A DNA stretch of 64,000 bases. It comes from Komagataeibacter nataicola. Lineage in GTDB: Bacteria > Pseudomonadota > Alphaproteobacteria > Acetobacterales > Acetobacteraceae. A model generated the notes under the pieces. It searched no databases. It was not told where the DNA came from and saw only the letters and a list, made by a program, of their open reading frames with translations. Both the position numbers and the translations under genes were made by a program. Below are positions 61,001 to 64,000 of the stretch, in pieces (the stretch's first letter is position 1; each line of letters starts with the position of its first letter). The stretch spans positions 1-64,000 of the forward strand of contig NZ_NIRT01000009.1 of the NCBI RefSeq assembly GCF_003207795.1, given 5' to 3'.

Positions 61001-64000
61001 TACCGATCCCACCACCACCTTCAACGCGGCGGGATCGGATGGCGGCGCTTATGCATCTGTTCCCACCGGTGGCGTGAGCGGCCTTGGCGCGGTCAATGAC
61101 CTCAATGCCACGGGGGCCGAGGGCGGCGATACCGTGCGCATTGCCTCCACGGTGGAAAATACCGGCTCGGCGGGGATGTACGACCTTACAGTATCGGGCA
61201 GCCTGCCTGCCGGGTTCTCTACGGCTGATGTCAGGAATTTCCAGATCACGCGCCCCGATGGCACGGTGGTCTATTCCGCGGCGGATGCCTCGACTGCTGC
61301 CAGCAGCTATTTCACCACGGATGGCCTGACCATACCGGCCACATCGGCAACCGCGGCGGTTCTGGCCAAGGGGCAGGACCTGACCATTACCTATGACCTT
61401 GCCCTGCCAAGCGCCCAGAACCTTGGTGATACGCTGGTGGCTGGCGCAACGGTGGTGAACTTTGGCAACAGCCCCGGTGCCGTCGGTCAGGGCAACGGGT
61501 TCGTGACCAATGGCGTGCCGCTTGGTGGGCAGGCCTCGGACCTGACCGATCCGGCAAGCATGACCCTCCTGGCCCCGACCATCAGCAAGAGTATCAGCGC
61601 ATCCAACCTGCCCGAAAACGATGGTGTGGATGAATCCGCCTCATCCAGCGGCACCATTGTCAGTGGTGAGACGCGCACCACCACCATTACCGTAGGTGTG
61701 CCCGAGGGCACGCTCACGAATGGCAGCGGCGATGTGACCGTGGTGGAAACCCTGCCAGCGGGCATGGACTATGCCGGGTCCTTTTCCGGCACCCTTAACG
61801 GTGTGACCGCCTCCAGCGTTGATCCTGCCACGGGTTCCCTGCCTGCGCCAACGGCGGTCAGGAACCAGGACGGCACCACTACCCTGACCTTTGACCTTGG
61901 CCGGACGGTTACCAATAACAGTGGTGCTCCGGGCACCATAACGCTGGCCTATAACGGTTATTATGGCGAGAATAACGCTCCGGGCGATAGCGCGCAGATT
62001 ACGTCAAAGGCCGTGCTGAACTACACCGTGCATGATGACACGGACACCGTTGCCCGCCAGGCCGGCCCCGCCGAAGTGACCGTGACCGAGCGCAAGCCAG
62101 CCCTGACCGAAACCATTACCGATGATACGAATGGCCAGGCGCTGTACAGTGGCCAGAAGGTGACCTATACCGTAACACTGAGCAATAACAGTGATGTTAC
62201 GGCCTATGACATCGCACATGCCATTACGCTGCCCTCCGACCTCAGGGATGTCTCCATCACGGCCGCAGGCGTGACCGCCAGCGTTGCCGATGGTACGACA
62301 TCCGTCAGCCTGCCCACGCTTGCCAGCTTAGGCCCCGCCGATGCATCCGTGACCTATACCATTACCGGCACGGTCGCATCGAACCTTCCGGCAGGCACCC
62401 CGCTCAAGGTAACGGACAACTACACCTGGCACTCGGCCCCCCAGGCGGATGTGCTTGCTGATTCATCAGGCTCATCGTCCGGTTCGGGCAGGCCGGCGGA
62501 TGTTCCCGAAGATTATACCGCCACGGTGAGCGATGCGCCGAAGGTCGGCACCTTCGCATCCGTGCTTGATATCGTGGGCGAACAGAACGGCACCACAAAT
62601 GGCGTTTCCGCCACCTCGCCCGTCACCGCTGCCGATACCGTGCCCGGCGACCGGGTCACCCTGCAGGGTGCGGTCTCGATCCCCAAGGGGCAGAACCAGG
62701 ATGTGGTGCTTACCCTTAAGGTGCCTGACAATGTGCAGCTTGATCCCGCATCGCTGTCCCTGCTGCTGGCCAGCCAGTCCGGACAGATCACGTCGTCCAC
62801 CCTCGGGGATGCCCTGCAGTTCACGGAAGGCACGACACCGGCCCTGAGCATGCAGGCTGGCGGCAAGACCTTCACGCTCACGCAGGCGGCGCAGGATGCG
62901 CTCAACAGTGCCGGTGCCGCCATAACCGGCACGACAACGGATGCCTCGGGCCAGACCGTTCTCACGATCAACCTTGGCACGGTAACCAATAACGATCCGT
63001 CATCCGTGCCCAACTACGCCATCATCGAGGTAGCGGGCACGGTGCTCAATACGGCGGCCAACAGGGATGGCAATCCCGCCCTGCGCGAAAGTCTGTCCGC
63101 CAGCACGTCGCAGATATCTACAACGGCTTCCACCGTGAGCGAAACGGTCAGGGAGCCCGGCGTCACGCTGGGCAAGGCGGTCACCGCGATCGACTACAAG
63201 GATGATACCGTCACCTTTACCGATACCCTGACCAATACCGGCGATGCCACGGCCTATGACGTCGCTCTTGATGATCCGCTTCTTACGCAGCAGGAATCCC
63301 TTGATGGCGCGATCACGGCAACGGGCGCGGGCACGGTGGACACCACGATCAATTCCAGCGGCAGCGTGGCGGCACAGAGCGGCGGTGCTATTGTCACCAA
63401 CGGCCTGACCCTGGGCGTGGGCGCGAGCGAGACCGTAACCTATACCGTCAAGCTGTCCGACCTGACACAGGGACTGGCGCAGACCACGACGGATGTGACC
63501 TGGGAATCACTCGGCAACGCCACCCCCGCGACTTCGGGCGGAACGGAGCAGAGCCGCGATGGCTCGGCTGGCCCCGATGGCGCGGCGCCGGGCGCCACCA
63601 ACAGCGCCGATACCTATGAGCGCTCCGTTACAATGGGGCTGGGCACGCTGTCGGGTCAGATATGGCAGGCGCTGGGCAACACGCCCGGCACGTATGACAG
63701 CGTTATTGACACGGCGCTCGATGGGGTGGGGGTTACAGTGACCGCGCGCGGGCAGGATGGCACCTATGCGACCGGCCTTGTGCAGTCGGGCATTGCCACC
63801 GATGGCAGCGGTGATTACGCGGCGCTGGTGCCCGTTTATGGCACGCCCACATCATCCATTGCGGAAATTACCGTGCCGACCCAGGGGGGCAAGGATGGCC
63901 TGCCAGCCAGCGAGACGGAAGTCTACAACCGTGATGGCGCGGCCACCGCTGCGACAACCGCCATCAACGCCGATGCGGACTCAACCACTGGCATGAGCGC
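58011..64000 (+). CDS. giant DUF4347 surface protein (adhesin-like), runs off the right edge
   Basis: The frame from ATG 58011 stays open to the last base, so at least 1996 residues are encoded and the end is not seen. It begins MRLILEQRYLFDGS, the short LE.R.LFDG start motif characteristic of DUF4347-containing giant proteins, with no ordinary signal peptide. DUF4347 spans about residues 60-225 (FVDSRVSDWRELTASL, FLTYGQAGQIELGS, ILFWGCDVGQGGAGQALVDD, GGDWTLER). The rest is a string of Ig/DUF11-like beta repeats, e.g. DTVRIASTVENTGSAGMYDL near 61120, VTYTVTLSNNSDVTAYDI near 62165 and VTFTDTLTNTGDATAYDVAL near 63210. From about 63640 a SdrD-B-like domain begins (GTLSGQIWQALGN). The composition is Thr/Gly/Ala-rich and nearly Cys-free. 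No RTX Ca-binding repeats are visible in the window. The adjacent divergent TolC/HlyD/M50 operon is its likely exporter. Confidence 0.85.
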   Translation, partial: MRLILEQRYLFDGSVAHVSHHHGADRHHEHQGENAHDAPVVDEAVGALPDLPATAGTHPSGPERDSGKKDSFTDIVFVDSRVSDWRELTASLGNNVGVVVVDNTRDGLSVVSRVLSHQQNLNSVSFLTYGQAGQIELGSTTINAATLMADSTQVAQWGDALGAKGQILFWGCDVGQGGAGQALVDDLHMLTGAGVAASTDATGLGPMGGDWTLERTAGLDGNAVDNPFSATAEADYDSVLDAPTATVSITNASSTSNLLGNAFSQNITFSNSAANGVGYAPFVEIFAPTNATQDTPLTSVTYLGQSLSTRAVTLVNVDGTVGAYNPYSSGTDGKPQFVAAPAGFKAGDTMYVVSLPFGSYTPGQPALTLTANFANNTTESVDAPTGAGAPVTIAAAGGYQYGADALNDPGTDPTIQGAIVTNQVEQNIVQVTAGVITSPRGEDEVPTGPDYPATYEVTVTPAEVTQDNAIRNVTLNVTLPDSVNYANSLITLTGADGSTISGTATYVPPADGSTEGGSVKITLDSVAYSAHAPYKIDIPVYVGQTDAAGNSILDASGGTTSATTIAGGTVSYTGSWTPPVASGGTATPVTLDQTVDTSPTTFNAKAFAVQETDTVTNADGSATGLANGQVMPGDTITHDIHIENSDYYSSTGMVVSTTLSDGQALQPGTNPTFTYTDATGTSHSVQLGSAYWSATPGENGQTVVKMNIAQYLVDNNLPAMGAGRQGTISYASTVLDDYTASKTPVTEDNTISSSVSVSAQATGPDGTTSQVSDDSSSTLSVPSGATGLKIVAINGIAVDGADPVIHAGDAVTYEATYALQTGTYSDLDLSSYLPLPLYDTSNPTGTGASAFTVASSTALSDQQAGTYSVVSVPGDVDPGQVTVSTQSSTNSISFDMGSSNTPAATDAGKQVAVLFTLKATSSPFADGLSLTSQEQSTFTNGKNGQTAQSILYQSALQSITVGEPAAVIKTGVVSVMDGASADASVTYTPQATGEGTDTDPTTTFNAAGSDGGAYASVPTGGVSGLGAVNDLNATGAEGGDTVRIASTVENTGSAGMYDLTVSGSLPAGFSTADVRNFQITRPDGTVVYSAADASTAASSYFTTDGLTIPATSATAAVLAKGQDLTITYDLALPSAQNLGDTLVAGATVVNFGNSPGAVGQGNGFVTNGVPLGGQASDLTDPASMTLLAPTISKSISASNLPENDGVDESASSSGTIVSGETRTTTITVGVPEGTLTNGSGDVTVVETLPAGMDYAGSFSGTLNGVTASSVDPATGSLPAPTAVRNQDGTTTLTFDLGRTVTNNSGAPGTITLAYNGYYGENNAPGDSAQITSKAVLNYTVHDDTDTVARQAGPAEVTVTERKPALTETITDDTNGQALYSGQKVTYTVTLSNNSDVTAYDIAHAITLPSDLRDVSITAAGVTASVADGTTSVSLPTLASLGPADASVTYTITGTVASNLPAGTPLKVTDNYTWHSAPQADVLADSSGSSSGSGRPADVPEDYTATVSDAPKVGTFASVLDIVGEQNGTTNGVSATSPVTAADTVPGDRVTLQGAVSIPKGQNQDVVLTLKVPDNVQLDPASLSLLLASQSGQITSSTLGDALQFTEGTTPALSMQAGGKTFTLTQAAQDALNSAGAAITGTTTDASGQTVLTINLGTVTNNDPSSVPNYAIIEVAGTVLNTAANRDGNPALRESLSASTSQISTTASTVSETVREPGVTLGKAVTAIDYKDDTVTFTDTLTNTGDATAYDVALDDPLLTQQESLDGAITATGAGTVDTTINSSGSVAAQSGGAIVTNGLTLGVGASETVTYTVKLSDLTQGLAQTTTDVTWESLGNATPATSGGTEQSRDGSAGPDGAAPGATNSADTYERSVTMGLGTLSGQIWQALGNTPGTYDSVIDTALDGVGVTVTARGQDGTYATGLVQSGIATDGSGDYAALVPVYGTPTSSIAEITVPTQGGKDGLPASETEVYNRDGAATAATTAINADADSTTGMS

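Noticed and set aside
58011-64000. RTX-type calcium-binding nonapeptide repeats in the giant protein
   Set aside because: The many Gly/Asp residues suggested them, but no GGxGxDxxx series was found in the visible part; the repeats look Ig/DUF11-like. The C-terminus is outside the window.
1-64000. CRISPR arrays, tRNA or rRNA genes, integrase with attachment sites, plasmid origin
   Set aside because: No regularly spaced repeats, cloverleaf-type sequences, integrase or replication genes were recognised by reading; small RNAs could be missed without a covariance search.

Overview
The window looks like chromosomal DNA of an acetic acid bacterium (Acetobacteraceae, probably Komagataeibacter/Gluconacetobacter-like). 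This is inferred from the GC-rich coding style, the outer-membrane genes of a Gram-negative, the pgl-rpiA pentose-phosphate genes at the left edge and the many insertion-sequence relics; no 16S gene or other decisive marker is present. No tRNA, rRNA or CRISPR array was recognised.

Layout. (1) 1-1300: the end of a pentose-phosphate cluster (pgl fragment, rpiA) closing with a decayed xylulokinase. (2) 1361-3682: IS scars and a HipA-type kinase whose N-terminus was replaced by an IS3 fragment. (3) 3813-11157: an orphan HWE-type sensor kinase, then a LysR gene divergent from a choline-sulfatase / TonB receptor / MFS operon, apparently for choline-O-sulfate scavenging. (4) 11509-12879: a semialdehyde dehydrogenase with its own terminator and an upstream palindrome. 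(5) 13639-17924: a Fur-box-like site and a four-gene iron operon (siderophore receptor, DUF3649, PepSY, DUF3325). (6) 17976-19816: a complete IS3-family element sandwiched between fragments of two unrelated IS (IS21 and IS701), so the junction is a recombination scar. (7) 19909-37724: a large catabolic island. On the minus strand lie LysR, a sodium:solute symporter and a class III PLP enzyme with phospho-lyase-type motifs. On the plus strand lie a class II aldolase-type protein, an omega-aminotransferase, a GhrA-like reductase, a TonB receptor, DUF3311, two amidases, an aldehyde dehydrogenase, a hydroxylysine-kinase-like phosphotransferase and an M20 carbamoylase. (8) 37771-39251: two broken IS5 copies. 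(9) 39263-41530: a second siderophore-type receptor. (10) 42330-49212: an unknown membrane-anchored protein and a tripartite RND efflux operon. (11) 49625-51577: a nitronate monooxygenase bracketed by related IS5 scraps. (12) 51609-64000: a four-gene export operon (TolC-type lipoprotein, periplasmic adaptor, HlyD-type protein, and a PqqD-like/M50-protease/HlyD fusion) divergent from a giant DUF4347 surface protein that runs off the right edge.

Most interesting points. The divergent pair in (12) looks like a dedicated, poorly described secretion/processing machine for a giant adhesin; the adhesin gene carries a G8 tract early in its coding region. In (7) a kinase resembling hydroxylysine kinase, a phospho-lyase-like PLP enzyme and an aldehyde dehydrogenase together suggest an amino-alcohol pathway: phosphorylate, eliminate phosphate and ammonia, oxidise the aldehyde. 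The window also holds at least a dozen IS relics from IS3, IS5, IS21, IS256, IS630 and IS701-type families, nearly all broken.
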